From NCBI RefSeq assembly GCF_003854895.1, contig NZ_CP033966.1, positions 3,224,001-3,288,000 on the forward strand: a stretch of 64,000 bases of DNA. Reading direction: 5' to 3'. The DNA is from Pigmentiphaga sp. H8. Lineage in GTDB: Bacteria; Pseudomonadota; Gammaproteobacteria; Burkholderiales; Burkholderiaceae_B. Below the pieces are notes generated by a model. It searched no databases. It saw only the letters and a list, made by a program, of their open reading frames with translations, and was not told where the DNA came from. Position numbers and translations under genes: made by a program. This document shows positions 24,002-32,490 of the stretch, piece by piece. The stretch's first letter is position 1; every line of letters starts with the position of its first letter.

Positions 24002-25228
24002 TCAGCCCAGCAGTTCGGCATAGCTGATGAAGGACACCGTATCGCCTTTCCGGATCGTCTGTCCACCCGGATTGTCGATCACGCCGTCCCCCCAGACCGT
24101 CGACGTCAGCACCGCCGACAACTGGTTGGGGAACAGGTCGAGCCCGCCCTGTTCGTTGCGGCGCACCCGCAGGAATTCGCGCCGGCGGTCGGCCTTGGGC
24201 CAGTCGAAATCGGCGCGCATGGCGGTCCGCAAGGGCAGCGTGGCGTGGGCGCCGGCCAGCTTGAGCAGCAGCGGCTTGACCAGCAGGCCGAAGGTCAGGA
24301 AGCTCGACACGGGGTTGCCGGGCAGTCCGATGAAGACCGCCTCGGTACCGTCGTCGCGGCGCAGGCGGCCGAAGGCCAGCGGCTTGCCGGGTTTGATGGA
24401 AAGGCTCCACATGTCCAGCCGCCCCAGCGACTCGACCGCCGGCTTGACGTGGTCTTCCTCGCCCACCGACACCCCGCCGGTGGTGATGATCAGATCGTTG
24501 TCGCGGGCAGCGACGCGCAAGGCCTCGCGCGTCGCCTCGAAACTGTCCTGCACCGCGCCCAGGTCGGCATGTTCGACCGGCAGCGCCGCCAGCATGCCTT
24601 GCAGCAGAAAACGGTTGGAGTTGTAGATCTTGCCGGGCGGCAGCGGCTCGCCCGGCGCGACCAGCTCGTCGCCCGTGGACAGCGTGGCCACGCGCAGCCG
24701 GGGCTGCACCGGCAGGCGGGGCACGCCCACCGAGGCGGCCAGGCCGACGTCCTGCGCCCGCAGGCGTGCTCCGGCCCGCAGGATGCGGCTGCCGGCCTCG
24801 ATGTCGCAGCCCTTGGCGCGCACCCAGGCGCCCGCTTCGACCGGCTTGGCGAACGCCACGCGATCGTCGCGGACCTCGGCCTCTTCCTGCATCACGACGG
24901 CATCGGCGCCTTCGGGAATTTCCGCGCCGGTGAAGATGCGCGCGGCCGTTCCGGCGGCCAGCGGCTGCGGCACGGAACCCGCCGGAATGCGCTGCGACAC
25001 CGGGATGCCCGCGCCGAACATCGCGGCGTCGGCCGTGCGCACCGCATAGCCGTCCATGGCCGAATTGTCGGCGGCCGGCACGTTGATCGATGCCGTCACG
25101 TCCGCGGCCAGGATACGGCCCGCGGCCCGCGCCAGCTCGACCTGTTCGGCGGCCCGCCCCAGCGGCTCGACCGCCAGCAGGATCTCCAGGGCCTCGTCCA
25201 GGGAAAGCAAGTTCGAACCAGGCTTCAC
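24002..25228 (-). CDS. moeA: Molybdopterin molybdotransferase MoeA
   Basis: Inserts molybdate into adenylated molybdopterin. A GTG start at 25228 (VKPGSNLLSLDEAL) is preferred because an AAGGAG ribosome site lies 7 bp upstream; the open frame extends to 25267. The protein has 408 residues. MoeA features are DNSAMDGYAVR near the N-terminus, the molybdenum-cofactor binding motif STGDELV and TTGGVSVGEEDHVKPAVE, and a C-terminal domain IV. It lies 55 bp after thrC on the same strand. Confidence 0.95.
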   Translation of the reverse strand: MKPGSNLLSLDEALEILLAVEPLGRAAEQVELARAAGRILAADVTASINVPAADNSAMDGYAVRTADAAMFGAGIPVSQRIPAGSVPQPLAAGTAARIFTGAEIPEGADAVVMQEEAEVRDDRVAFAKPVEAGAWVRAKGCDIEAGSRILRAGARLRAQDVGLAASVGVPRLPVQPRLRVATLSTGDELVAPGEPLPPGKIYNSNRFLLQGMLAALPVEHADLGAVQDSFEATREALRVAARDNDLIITTGGVSVGEEDHVKPAVESLGRLDMWSLSIKPGKPLAFGRLRRDDGTEAVFIGLPGNPVSSFLTFGLLVKPLLLKLAGAHATLPLRTAMRADFDWPKADRRREFLRVRRNEQGGLDLFPNQLSAVLTSTVWGDGVIDNPGGQTIRKGDTVSFISYAELLG

Positions 25229-25283
25229 ATTCGACTCCTTCGCGGCCCGCCCCGCGGCGCGCCGCACATACTCGACACCGCCG

Positions 25284-26696
25284 TCAGACGGCCTGGGCGG
25301 CGATCAGGTCCTTGATGGTCTGCACGTCGCCCTTCACGGTCTGCACGCGCTGCGGCAATTGCTCGATATTCTCGAATCCCGCCGGACGCGGCGCCGGCTG
25401 CCCCAGGGCTTCCTCGATGGTGGCCGAGAACTTCACCGGCAGCGCGGTTTCCAGCACCAGCATGGGTATGCCCGGTTCGACGAAAGGCAGCGCCACCTTG
25501 ACGCCGTCGGCGGTATGGGGATCGATGACCACGCCGGTCTCGGCATGGACCTGGCGGATGGTGGCCAGCCGGTCGGCATGCGAGCTGGTGCCCGAGACAA
25601 AGCCGTACTGCGCGAACTGCGGCCTGTAGGCCGACAGGTCGAACGAACCCTGCGCCGCCAGTTCGTCCCACAGCGCCTTCAGGCGCGCGGGATCGCGGCC
25701 CAGCAGGTCGTAGACGAAGCGCTCGAAGTTGGACGCCTTCGAGATGTCCATGGACGGGCTGGAGGTCTCGTAGGTTTCGCTCGAGGCGCGCGGGCGATAG
25801 ATGCCGGTGCGGAAGAATTCTTCCAGCACGTTGTTCTCGTTGGTGGCCAGCACCAGGCGGCGGATGGGCAGGCCCATGCTGCGGGCGACGTGGCCGGCCA
25901 GGATGTTGCCGAAGTTGCCCGAGGGCACCGCGAACGACACCTGGGCCATGGGATCGGCCGCGCCTTCGGTGGCCAGCCGCCAGCCATGGAAGTAGTACAC
26001 CACCTGGGCGGCGATGCGCGCCCAGTTGATGGAGTTGACCGCGCCGATGCGATGCGCGGTCTTGAACGCCAGGTCGCCGCTGACCGCCTTGACGATGTCC
26101 TGGCAGTCGTCGAACACGCCGTGCACGGCCAGGTTGTGGATGTTGGCATCCTGCAGCGAGTACATCTGCGCGCGCTGGAAGGCGCTCATGCGGCCGGCGG
26201 GCGACAGCATGAACACCGCCACGCCCTTCTTGCCGCGCATCGCGTATTCGGCCGCCGAACCGGTGTCGCCCGAGGTGGCGCCCAGGATGTTCAGCGTGGT
26301 GCCGCGGCGCGCCAGCACGTATTCGAACAGGTTGCCCAGGAACTGCATGGCCATGTCCTTGAAGGCCAGGGTCGGCCCTTCGGACAGGCCCAGCAGCGCG
26401 ACACCCTGCTTGAGCGGCTTGAGCGGCACGATGACCTCGCCGCCGAACACCTCGGGGCGGTAGGTCTTGCGCGTCAATTCGCGCAGGTCCTGCTCGGGAA
26501 TGTCGGTGATGAACAGCTTGAGCACTTCGTACGCCAGGTCGGCGTACGACAGCGAGCGCCACGCCTGGAGCTGCTCGGGCGTGACCTGCGGAATGGACTC
26601 GGGCACCGCCAGGCCGCCGTCGGGCGCCAGACCTTCCAGCAGGACGTCGGTGAACGGTTGCGGGGCCATGCCGCCGCGGGTCGAAAGGTATTTCAT
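25284..26696 (-). CDS. thrC: Threonine synthase
   Basis: A PLP enzyme converting O-phosphohomoserine to threonine. The ATG at 26696 (MKYLSTRGGMAPQPF) yields 470 residues of the long, E. coli/fungal-type class; the frame runs open far upstream into hom, but that is a shadow. PLP lysine is in TLAFKDMAMQF and the phosphate loop in GATSGDTGSAAEYAM. It follows hom by 8 bp, so the two threonine genes are co-transcribed. Confidence 0.97.
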   Translation of the reverse strand: MKYLSTRGGMAPQPFTDVLLEGLAPDGGLAVPESIPQVTPEQLQAWRSLSYADLAYEVLKLFITDIPEQDLRELTRKTYRPEVFGGEVIVPLKPLKQGVALLGLSEGPTLAFKDMAMQFLGNLFEYVLARRGTTLNILGATSGDTGSAAEYAMRGKKGVAVFMLSPAGRMSAFQRAQMYSLQDANIHNLAVHGVFDDCQDIVKAVSGDLAFKTAHRIGAVNSINWARIAAQVVYYFHGWRLATEGAADPMAQVSFAVPSGNFGNILAGHVARSMGLPIRRLVLATNENNVLEEFFRTGIYRPRASSETYETSSPSMDISKASNFERFVYDLLGRDPARLKALWDELAAQGSFDLSAYRPQFAQYGFVSGTSSHADRLATIRQVHAETGVVIDPHTADGVKVALPFVEPGIPMLVLETALPVKFSATIEEALGQPAPRPAGFENIEQLPQRVQTVKGDVQTIKDLIAAQAV

Positions 26697-26704
26697 GCTG
26701 CGTC

Positions 26705-28012
26705 CTAGGCGAGGTTCTCGATGCGCAGGCGCGTGACCGTCGACACCACGGTGGGCAGTGCCTCGATGCGGGCGATGGCGGCGTTGACGTTGCGCTCCAG
26801 CGCCTCGTGCGTCAGGAAGATGATGTCCGCCTGGGTAGCGTCCTCGCGCGGTTTCTGGATCATGGACACGATGGAGATCGAGGCGTCGGCCAGGATGCGC
26901 GTGATGTCGGCCAGCACGCCCGGCTGGTCGGTTGCCGCCAGCCGCAGGTAGTAGGACGTGGTGATGTCCTCGATCGACAGCATGGGGCGGTCGGTGATGG
27001 CGTCCGGCTGGAAGGCCAGGTGCGGCACCCGGTGCTCGGGATCGGCCGTGTGCAGGCGCGTCACGTCCACCAGGTCGGCGACCACCGCCGAGGCGGTGGG
27101 TTCTTCGCCCGCGCCCTGGCCGTAGTACAGGGTCGCGCCCACGGCGTCGCCCTTGACCATGACCGCGTTCATCGCCCCTTCCACGTTGGCCATCACGCGC
27201 TGGGCGGCGATCAGGGTCGGGTGCACGCGCAGCTCGATGCCCTCGGGCCGTGCCTTGGTGATGCCCAGCAGCTTGATGCGGTAGCCCAGTTCCTCGGCGT
27301 AGCGGATGTCTTCCTGCGCCAGCCTGGAAATGCCCTCGATGTGGGCCTTGTCGAAGCGGATCGGCACGCCGAACGCGATGGACGACAGCAGCGTGAGCTT
27401 GTGCGCGGCGTCCACGCCTTCGATGTCGAAGGTCGGGTCGGCCTCGGCATAGCCCAGGCGCTGCGCCTCGGCCAGCACCTCCGAAAACGGCAGGCCGCGG
27501 GCCCGCATCTCGGTCAGGATGAAGTTGGTGGTGCCGTTGATGATGCCGGCCACCCAGTCGATCTGGTTGGCCGACAAGCCTTCGCGGATGGCCTTGATGA
27601 TGGGGATGCCGCCGGCCACGGCCGCCTCGAAGGCGACCATGACGCCCTGTTCGCTGGCACGGGCGAAGATCTCGTTGCCGTGCTTGGCCAGCAGGGCCTT
27701 GTTGGCGGTGACGACGTGCTTGCCGTGGGCAATGGCTTCCAGGACGAGTTCGCGGGCCAGGGTGTCGCCGCCGATCAGCTCGACCACGATGTCGATCTCG
27801 GGATCGCGGACGATCTGGAACGGGTCGGCGACGACTTCGGCGGCTTCGCCGACGCGGGACTTGGCCTTGGCGATATCGCGGGCCGATACCTTGGTCGCGA
27901 CGATGTGGCGGCCGGCGCGGCGGGCGATTTCTTCGGCGTTGCGGGCGAGGACCTTGAAAGTGCCGCCGCCTACGACGCCCAGGCCCAGGAGGCCTACTCG
28001 GATGGGTTCCAT
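26705..28012 (-). CDS. hom: Homoserine dehydrogenase
   Basis: NAD(P)-dependent reduction of aspartate semialdehyde to homoserine. The ATG at 28012 (MEPIRVGLLGLG) gives 435 residues. The Rossmann GLGVVGGGT motif, the substrate segment GGIPIIKAIREGL with NGTTNFIL, and a C-terminal ACT regulatory domain (about 350-430, RLAATDQPGVLADITRIL) are all visible. The ACT domain suggests threonine feedback control. It is first in the hom-thrC-mo-cofactor run. Confidence 0.97.
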   Translation of the reverse strand: MEPIRVGLLGLGVVGGGTFKVLARNAEEIARRAGRHIVATKVSARDIAKAKSRVGEAAEVVADPFQIVRDPEIDIVVELIGGDTLARELVLEAIAHGKHVVTANKALLAKHGNEIFARASEQGVMVAFEAAVAGGIPIIKAIREGLSANQIDWVAGIINGTTNFILTEMRARGLPFSEVLAEAQRLGYAEADPTFDIEGVDAAHKLTLLSSIAFGVPIRFDKAHIEGISRLAQEDIRYAEELGYRIKLLGITKARPEGIELRVHPTLIAAQRVMANVEGAMNAVMVKGDAVGATLYYGQGAGEEPTASAVVADLVDVTRLHTADPEHRVPHLAFQPDAITDRPMLSIEDITTSYYLRLAATDQPGVLADITRILADASISIVSMIQKPREDATQADIIFLTHEALERNVNAAIARIEALPTVVSTVTRLRIENLA

Positions 28013-28332
28013 TGTGTTTCCGGGCAATACAGGGTTCTTCGAAAACTTCCCCGCCCCGGCTTTGGCGCGCTCCGGCCCGCCGCGTCGACGCCACCGGAGG
28101 AGGCGGGATGCGGCAGTGTGCTGCGCAAGGGGCGGGAATCGCCGGCCACGGCTGGGGCTGGCAATCCTCCAGTGTAACGGACTCTGGGGAGCGGAAGGGA
28201 AAACCCGTGGGAGCGAGGGCATTTATAATGGGCGGACCACAGCCGGGCGGAAATTGTGGCGTTCGCGCATCCGTCCCGACCGCTGGCAGGCGTATAGTCT
28301 GCCTATCCTCCCGCCGTTCCGGAGCCGACCAT
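28013..28332. other. Divergent intergenic region, hom / Mth938-like gene
   Basis: A 320-bp gap between divergent genes that must hold both promoters. A perfect TATAAT lies at 28225-28230 on the plus strand, though without a good -35 at the right distance. A small inverted repeat (GGCAG / CTGCC, 28285-28303) surrounds a TATAGT. No RNA gene or riboswitch fold was recognised. Confidence 0.4.
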
Positions 28333-28716
28333 TTGAAGTTGCATTCCGATCCTGCCTCGGCGCTGAATACCGTGACCGCCTACGGTAACGGATACGTCGA
28401 AGTCAACCGCGTCCGTTTCGAGCACGCCGTCGTGTTCGGCCCCGAGGGCGATGTCGTCGCCTGGCCTGTTTCCTCCTTCGAAGACGTCGATGCCACGGCA
28501 ATGGAACGCGTGGCGCAGCCGGGCGGGGCCTCCCTGCCCGAGGTCGTCCTGATCGGCACCGGCGCCCGCCAGCGCTTCCTGTCCCCCTCGTTGCTGCGCC
28601 CGCTGCTGAAGGCCGGCGTGGGCGTCGAGATGATGGACACCCAGGCGGCTTCACGCACCTACAACATCCTGATGGCCGAGGGGCGCCGCGTCGTGGCCGC
28701 GCTGATCCCGGCCTGA
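28333..28716 (+). CDS. Mth938-like (DUF498) domain protein
   Basis: A 127-residue protein of the Mth938/DUF498 family, often beside redox or assembly genes, without an established bacterial enzymatic role. A TTG start at 28333 is required, as no ATG or GTG lies at the family N-terminus (LKLHSDPASALNTVTAYG); a GGAG ribosome site is 9 bp upstream. The conserved core is VFGPEGDVVAWPV, VVLIGTGARQRF and GVEMMDTQAASRTYNIL. It is followed 50 bp later by the Bcp peroxiredoxin. Confidence 0.88.
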   Translation: MKLHSDPASALNTVTAYGNGYVEVNRVRFEHAVVFGPEGDVVAWPVSSFEDVDATAMERVAQPGGASLPEVVLIGTGARQRFLSPSLLRPLLKAGVGVEMMDTQAASRTYNILMAEGRRVVAALIPA

Positions 28717-28766
28717 ATGATGCGCCGCCCTTTCCGTCTTCCCCACCATTTCCCGGAGTCCCACGC

Positions 28767-29231
28767 ATGAGCACTGCCATCGGGCGGGCCGCCCCCGCCT
28801 TCACCGCTCCCGGCACCGACGGCGACCTGTCGCTGAAGGACCTGAAGGGCCGCATCGTCGTCATGTATTTCTATCCGCGCGACAACACGCCCGGCTGCAC
28901 GACCGAGGGCCAGAACTTCCGCGACCGCTACGCCGACTTCCAGGCCGCCGGCGCCGAGATCCTGGGCGTCTCGCGCGACACGCTGGCCTCGCACCAGAAG
29001 TTCAAGGAAAAGCAGGGCTTCCCGTTCCCGCTGCTGGCCGATCCGGACGAAACGCTGTGCGAGCTGTACGGTGTCATGAAAATGAAGAACATGTATGGCA
29101 AGCAGGTGCGCGGCATCGAGCGCAGCACTTTCCTGATCGACGCGCAGGGCAAGCTGCGCCAGGAGTGGCGCGGCGTGAAAGTCCCCGGCCACGTCGACGC
29201 CGTGCTCGACGCCGTGCGCGGGCTGGCCTGA
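28767..29231 (+). CDS. bcp: Thioredoxin-dependent thiol peroxidase (Bcp/PrxQ)
   Basis: A cytosolic peroxiredoxin of 154 residues reducing hydroperoxides. Peroxidatic Cys44 lies in the motif YPRDNTPGCTTEG. The usual resolving cysteine five residues later is absent (Asn is near that site); the only other cysteine is Cys98 in ETLCELYG. It may therefore act as a 1-Cys or atypical enzyme. The start at 28767 matches the family N-terminus (IGRAAPAFTAPGTDG). Confidence 0.94.
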   Translation: MSTAIGRAAPAFTAPGTDGDLSLKDLKGRIVVMYFYPRDNTPGCTTEGQNFRDRYADFQAAGAEILGVSRDTLASHQKFKEKQGFPFPLLADPDETLCELYGVMKMKNMYGKQVRGIERSTFLIDAQGKLRQEWRGVKVPGHVDAVLDAVRGLA

Positions 29232-29260
29232 ATGAGTCCGTCTTTCTTCCTGCGCATGTG

Positions 29261-29282
29261 TCGTACGCCGGCAGGCGTACGA
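29261..29282. repeat. Perfect inverted repeat upstream of the PhoH gene
   Basis: TCGTACGCC and GGCGTACGA form 9-bp perfect arms around a GGCA loop, about 57 bp before the PhoH start. With no T-run behind it, it looks more like an operator or mRNA structure than a terminator. Confidence 0.55.
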
Positions 29283-29339
29283 TATATGCAATGGAGGATG
29301 CAGTATCGTTGAGCTTCCCTACTGAGGAGATCCGCGCTC

Positions 29340-31088
29340 ATGCCGCTTCCCAAGATGCCCACCCGGCCCGCAGCAATCCTGTCCTTCCCCTCGGGTGAAC
29401 CAGCGCGCCCCGCAGCCCGCGGCAAACGTACCGAAGCCGAAGCCGAACCCCGACCGCCCTCCTCCACCAACATTCCCGACGTCCAGCCTCAGCTGGAAGG
29501 TATCCAGGCCGCGCCGGCCAAGACGGCCCGCAAGACCAGCGCCAGATCCAAGGCAGGCACCCTGCTGACGCCCGCGCCGCAGGCCGGGGCGCCCATCGTC
29601 GCGCGTGCGCCGCAGCCCGCGCCCGCGCCGGCTCCCGCCGCCACCGGCAAGGCCGTGGCCAAGCCCACGCCCAAGCGCAAGGCGAAATCGGCCGGACCGG
29701 AGGTCGCCAAGCTGTTCGTGCTGGACACGAACGTGCTGATGCACGACCCGAGCTCGCTGTTCCGCTTCGAGGAACACGACATCTTCCTGCCGATGATCAC
29801 GCTGGAAGAGCTGGACAACCACAAGAAAGGCATGTCCGAAGTGGCGCGCAACGCCCGCCAGGTCAGCCGCTCGCTGGACGAACTGGTCAGCGACATCGGC
29901 GACATGGAAGCCGGCATTCCGCTCGACAAGCTCGGCAACCGCGACGCGATGGGCCGGCTGTACCTGCAGACGACCCTGCTGTCGGCCTCGCTGCCGTCGG
30001 GCCTGCCCGCCGGCAAGGCCGACAACCAGATCCTGGGCGTGGTGCGCGCGCTGCAGGAGCGCTACCCCGACCGCGAGGTCGTGCTGGTGTCCAAGGACAT
30101 CAACATGCGCGTCAAGGCGCGCGCCCTGGGGCTGCCGGCCGAGGACTACTTCAACGACCAGGTCCTGGAAGACTCCGACCTGCTCTACACCGGCGTGCTG
30201 CAACTGCCCGACGACTTCTGGGACAAGCACAGCAAAGGCATGGAGTCCTGGCAGCAAGGCGGCAGCACCTTCTATCGCATCACCGGGCCGCTGTGCGCGC
30301 AGTTCGCCGTCAACCAGTTCGTCTATTTCGAAGGCAGCATGCCGCTGTACGCGCAGGTCAAGGAAGTCAACGGCAAGACCGCCGTGCTCCAGACCCTGCG
30401 CGAATACACCCACAGCAAGAACAGCGTCTGGGGCATCACCGCGCGCAACCGCGAGCAGAACTTCGCGCTCAACCTGCTGATGAACCCGGACTGCGACTTC
30501 ATCTCGCTGCTGGGCCAGGCGGGTACCGGCAAGACGCTGCTGGCGCTGGCCGCGGGGCTGACGCAGGTGCTGGAGACCAAGCGCTACACCGAGATCATCA
30601 TGACCCGGGTCACCGTGCCCGTGGGCGAGGACATCGGCTTCCTGCCGGGCACCGAGGAAGAAAAGATGCTGCCCTGGATGGGCGCGCTGGAAGACAACCT
30701 GGACGTGCTGAACATGGGCGACGGCGAAAGCGGCCATGGCGGGGACTGGGGGCGTGCCGCCACCATGGATCTCATCCGCTCGCGGGTGAAGGTCAAATCG
30801 CTGAATTTCATGCGCGGCCGCACTTTCCTGAACAAGTTCCTGATCATCGACGAGGCGCAGAACCTGACGCCCAAGCAGATGAAGACCCTGATCACCCGCG
30901 CCGGCCCCGGCACCAAGGTGGTCTGCCTGGGCAACATCGCGCAGATCGACACGCCCTACCTGACCGAGGGCAGTTCGGGCCTGACCTACGTGGTGGACCG
31001 CTTCAAGGGCTGGCCGCATTCCGGCCACGTCACCCTGCAGCGGGGCGAGCGCTCGCGGCTGGCCGACTACGCGGCCGAGGTGCTGTGA
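29340..31088 (+). CDS. PhoH family protein with N-terminal PIN domain (PhoH2-like)
   Basis: An ATPase of the PhoH family fused to a PIN nuclease domain; characterised PhoH2 proteins act on RNA. Residues 1-120 are a low-complexity Pro/Ala/Lys-rich extension. The PIN domain follows (about 122-270: FVLDTNVLMHDP, TLEELDNHKKG, VLVSKDINMRVKA, with acidic active-site residues kept). A linker leads to the PhoH ATPase (about 360-580) with Walker A LLGQAGTGKTLLALAAG and Walker B FLIIDEAQNLTPKQMK. At 582 residues it is of normal PhoH2 size plus the tail. The next gene begins 1 bp after its stop. Confidence 0.93.
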   Translation: MPLPKMPTRPAAILSFPSGEPARPAARGKRTEAEAEPRPPSSTNIPDVQPQLEGIQAAPAKTARKTSARSKAGTLLTPAPQAGAPIVARAPQPAPAPAPAATGKAVAKPTPKRKAKSAGPEVAKLFVLDTNVLMHDPSSLFRFEEHDIFLPMITLEELDNHKKGMSEVARNARQVSRSLDELVSDIGDMEAGIPLDKLGNRDAMGRLYLQTTLLSASLPSGLPAGKADNQILGVVRALQERYPDREVVLVSKDINMRVKARALGLPAEDYFNDQVLEDSDLLYTGVLQLPDDFWDKHSKGMESWQQGGSTFYRITGPLCAQFAVNQFVYFEGSMPLYAQVKEVNGKTAVLQTLREYTHSKNSVWGITARNREQNFALNLLMNPDCDFISLLGQAGTGKTLLALAAGLTQVLETKRYTEIIMTRVTVPVGEDIGFLPGTEEEKMLPWMGALEDNLDVLNMGDGESGHGGDWGRAATMDLIRSRVKVKSLNFMRGRTFLNKFLIIDEAQNLTPKQMKTLITRAGPGTKVVCLGNIAQIDTPYLTEGSSGLTYVVDRFKGWPHSGHVTLQRGERSRLADYAAEVL

Positions 31089-31089
31089 C

Positions 31090-32487
31090 ATGCGGCGCGA
31101 CCAGGGCGGCGGCGCGGGGGGCGTCTGCGACGGCTACCTGCAAGCCATCTGGAACGCGGCGGGAAGCGCCACGCTTCCCGCCGGCATCGCATGGCTCGGC
31201 GCGGGCAGCCTGCCGTCCATCTTCCCGGTCACGGACCTGGCGGCCGCCGCCGTCGGCGCGGCGGGGCTGGCCGTTGCCGAACTGATCGGGCAACGGCACG
31301 GCCACCTGCCCGCGATCGCGGTCGACCGGCGGCTGGCCTCGTTCTGGTTCGACACGTCGCTGCGGCCGGTGGGCTGGAAGCTGCCTCCGGCCCGCGACCC
31401 CGTCACCGGCGACTATGCGACCGCCGACGGCTGGATACGGCTGCACGCCAACGCGCCGCACCACCGCGACGCCATCCTGCGCGTACTCGGCTGCCAGGGC
31501 AACCACGGCAGCGTGGCGCAAGCGGTGGCGGCATGGAACGCGCTGGATCTCGAAAACGCCATCGTCGAGGCGAAAGGCTGCGCCGCGCAAATGCGTACCC
31601 AGGAGGCCTGGGCGGCCCACCCACAGGGCGCCGCCGTGTCGCTCGAGCCGCTGCTGTGGCGCACGCCGGCATCCGCCGCCGAGGCGCCCGCCTGGACGGG
31701 CACGCCAGCACGCCCGCTGCAGGGCGTGCGCGTGCTGGACCTGACCCGCATCATCGCGGGGCCGGTGGCCACGCGCTTCCTGGCGGGCTACGGCGCCGAG
31801 GTCCTGCGCCTGGATCCCCCGGCCTGGGACGAACCGGTCGCCGCCCCCGAGCTGACGCTGGGCAAACGCTGCGGCCGCATCGACCTTCGCTCCACCGAAG
31901 GCCGGCGCTTGTTCCGCCAGTTGCTGCGCGACGCCGACGTGCTGGTGCATGGCTACCGTTCGGATGCGCTGGCCGCCCTGGGTTTCGACGCCGAACAGCG
32001 GCGCCGCATCAATCCGAGGCTGATCGATGTCTCGCTGGACGCATACGGATGGACCGGCCCCTGGAAGACACGCCGCGGATTCGACAGCCTGGTGCAGATG
32101 AGCTGCGGCATCGCGGATACCGGCATGCGCAAGCTGGGCCGGGACAAGCCCACCCCGCTGCCGGTGCAGGCCCTGGACCACACCACGGGCTATCTGCTCG
32201 CCACCGCGGCGATACGCGGCCTGACCGAGCGCGTGCGCACCGGCTGCGGCGGCGAGTTCCGGGCATCGCTGGCACGCACGGCGGCCCTGCTGGTGCAGGG
32301 GGTGGCGGACGCCAACGCCGCGCCGCTCGCTCCCGAAACCCGCAACGACTGCACCATGCCATCGGAAATGACCGCCTGGGGCCGGGCGCGGCGCGTCCAG
32401 GCGCCGCTGACCGTTGCCGGCGCCCCCATGGCCTGGGACCTGCCCGCTGGCCCGCTGGGCGCCTCGCCCCCGTCGTGGCGCGGCTAG
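31090..32487 (+). CDS. CaiB/BaiF-type (family III) CoA-transferase-like protein, apparently permuted
   Basis: A 465-residue protein related to family III CoA transferases. The hallmark N-terminal motif of the family (GVRVLDLTRIIAGPVAT) appears only at about residue 212. The first 200 residues instead resemble the family's middle/C-terminal part (TADGWIRLHANAPHHRDAIL), so the domain order looks swapped. Where the family has its catalytic aspartate, this protein reads FRASLARTAALL, with Arg396 at that place by eye alignment, so CoA-transfer chemistry is doubtful. It begins 1 bp after the PhoH gene (GAGG upstream) and converges with livF. The function is unknown. Confidence 0.75.
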   Translation: MRRDQGGGAGGVCDGYLQAIWNAAGSATLPAGIAWLGAGSLPSIFPVTDLAAAAVGAAGLAVAELIGQRHGHLPAIAVDRRLASFWFDTSLRPVGWKLPPARDPVTGDYATADGWIRLHANAPHHRDAILRVLGCQGNHGSVAQAVAAWNALDLENAIVEAKGCAAQMRTQEAWAAHPQGAAVSLEPLLWRTPASAAEAPAWTGTPARPLQGVRVLDLTRIIAGPVATRFLAGYGAEVLRLDPPAWDEPVAAPELTLGKRCGRIDLRSTEGRRLFRQLLRDADVLVHGYRSDALAALGFDAEQRRRINPRLIDVSLDAYGWTGPWKTRRGFDSLVQMSCGIADTGMRKLGRDKPTPLPVQALDHTTGYLLATAAIRGLTERVRTGCGGEFRASLARTAALLVQGVADANAAPLAPETRNDCTMPSEMTAWGRARRVQAPLTVAGAPMAWDLPAGPLGASPPSWRG

Positions 32488-32490
32488 CGG

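Noticed and set aside
25284..28094. A 936-residue fusion of hom leader and threonine synthase
   Set aside because: The upstream 465 codons are the out-of-frame shadow of hom; thrC has its own ATG at 26696 with the normal N-terminus.
28013..28332. A threonine or other riboswitch before hom
   Set aside because: No conserved riboswitch core or leader peptide with a Thr/Ile codon run was seen; hom has an ACT domain for feedback control instead.
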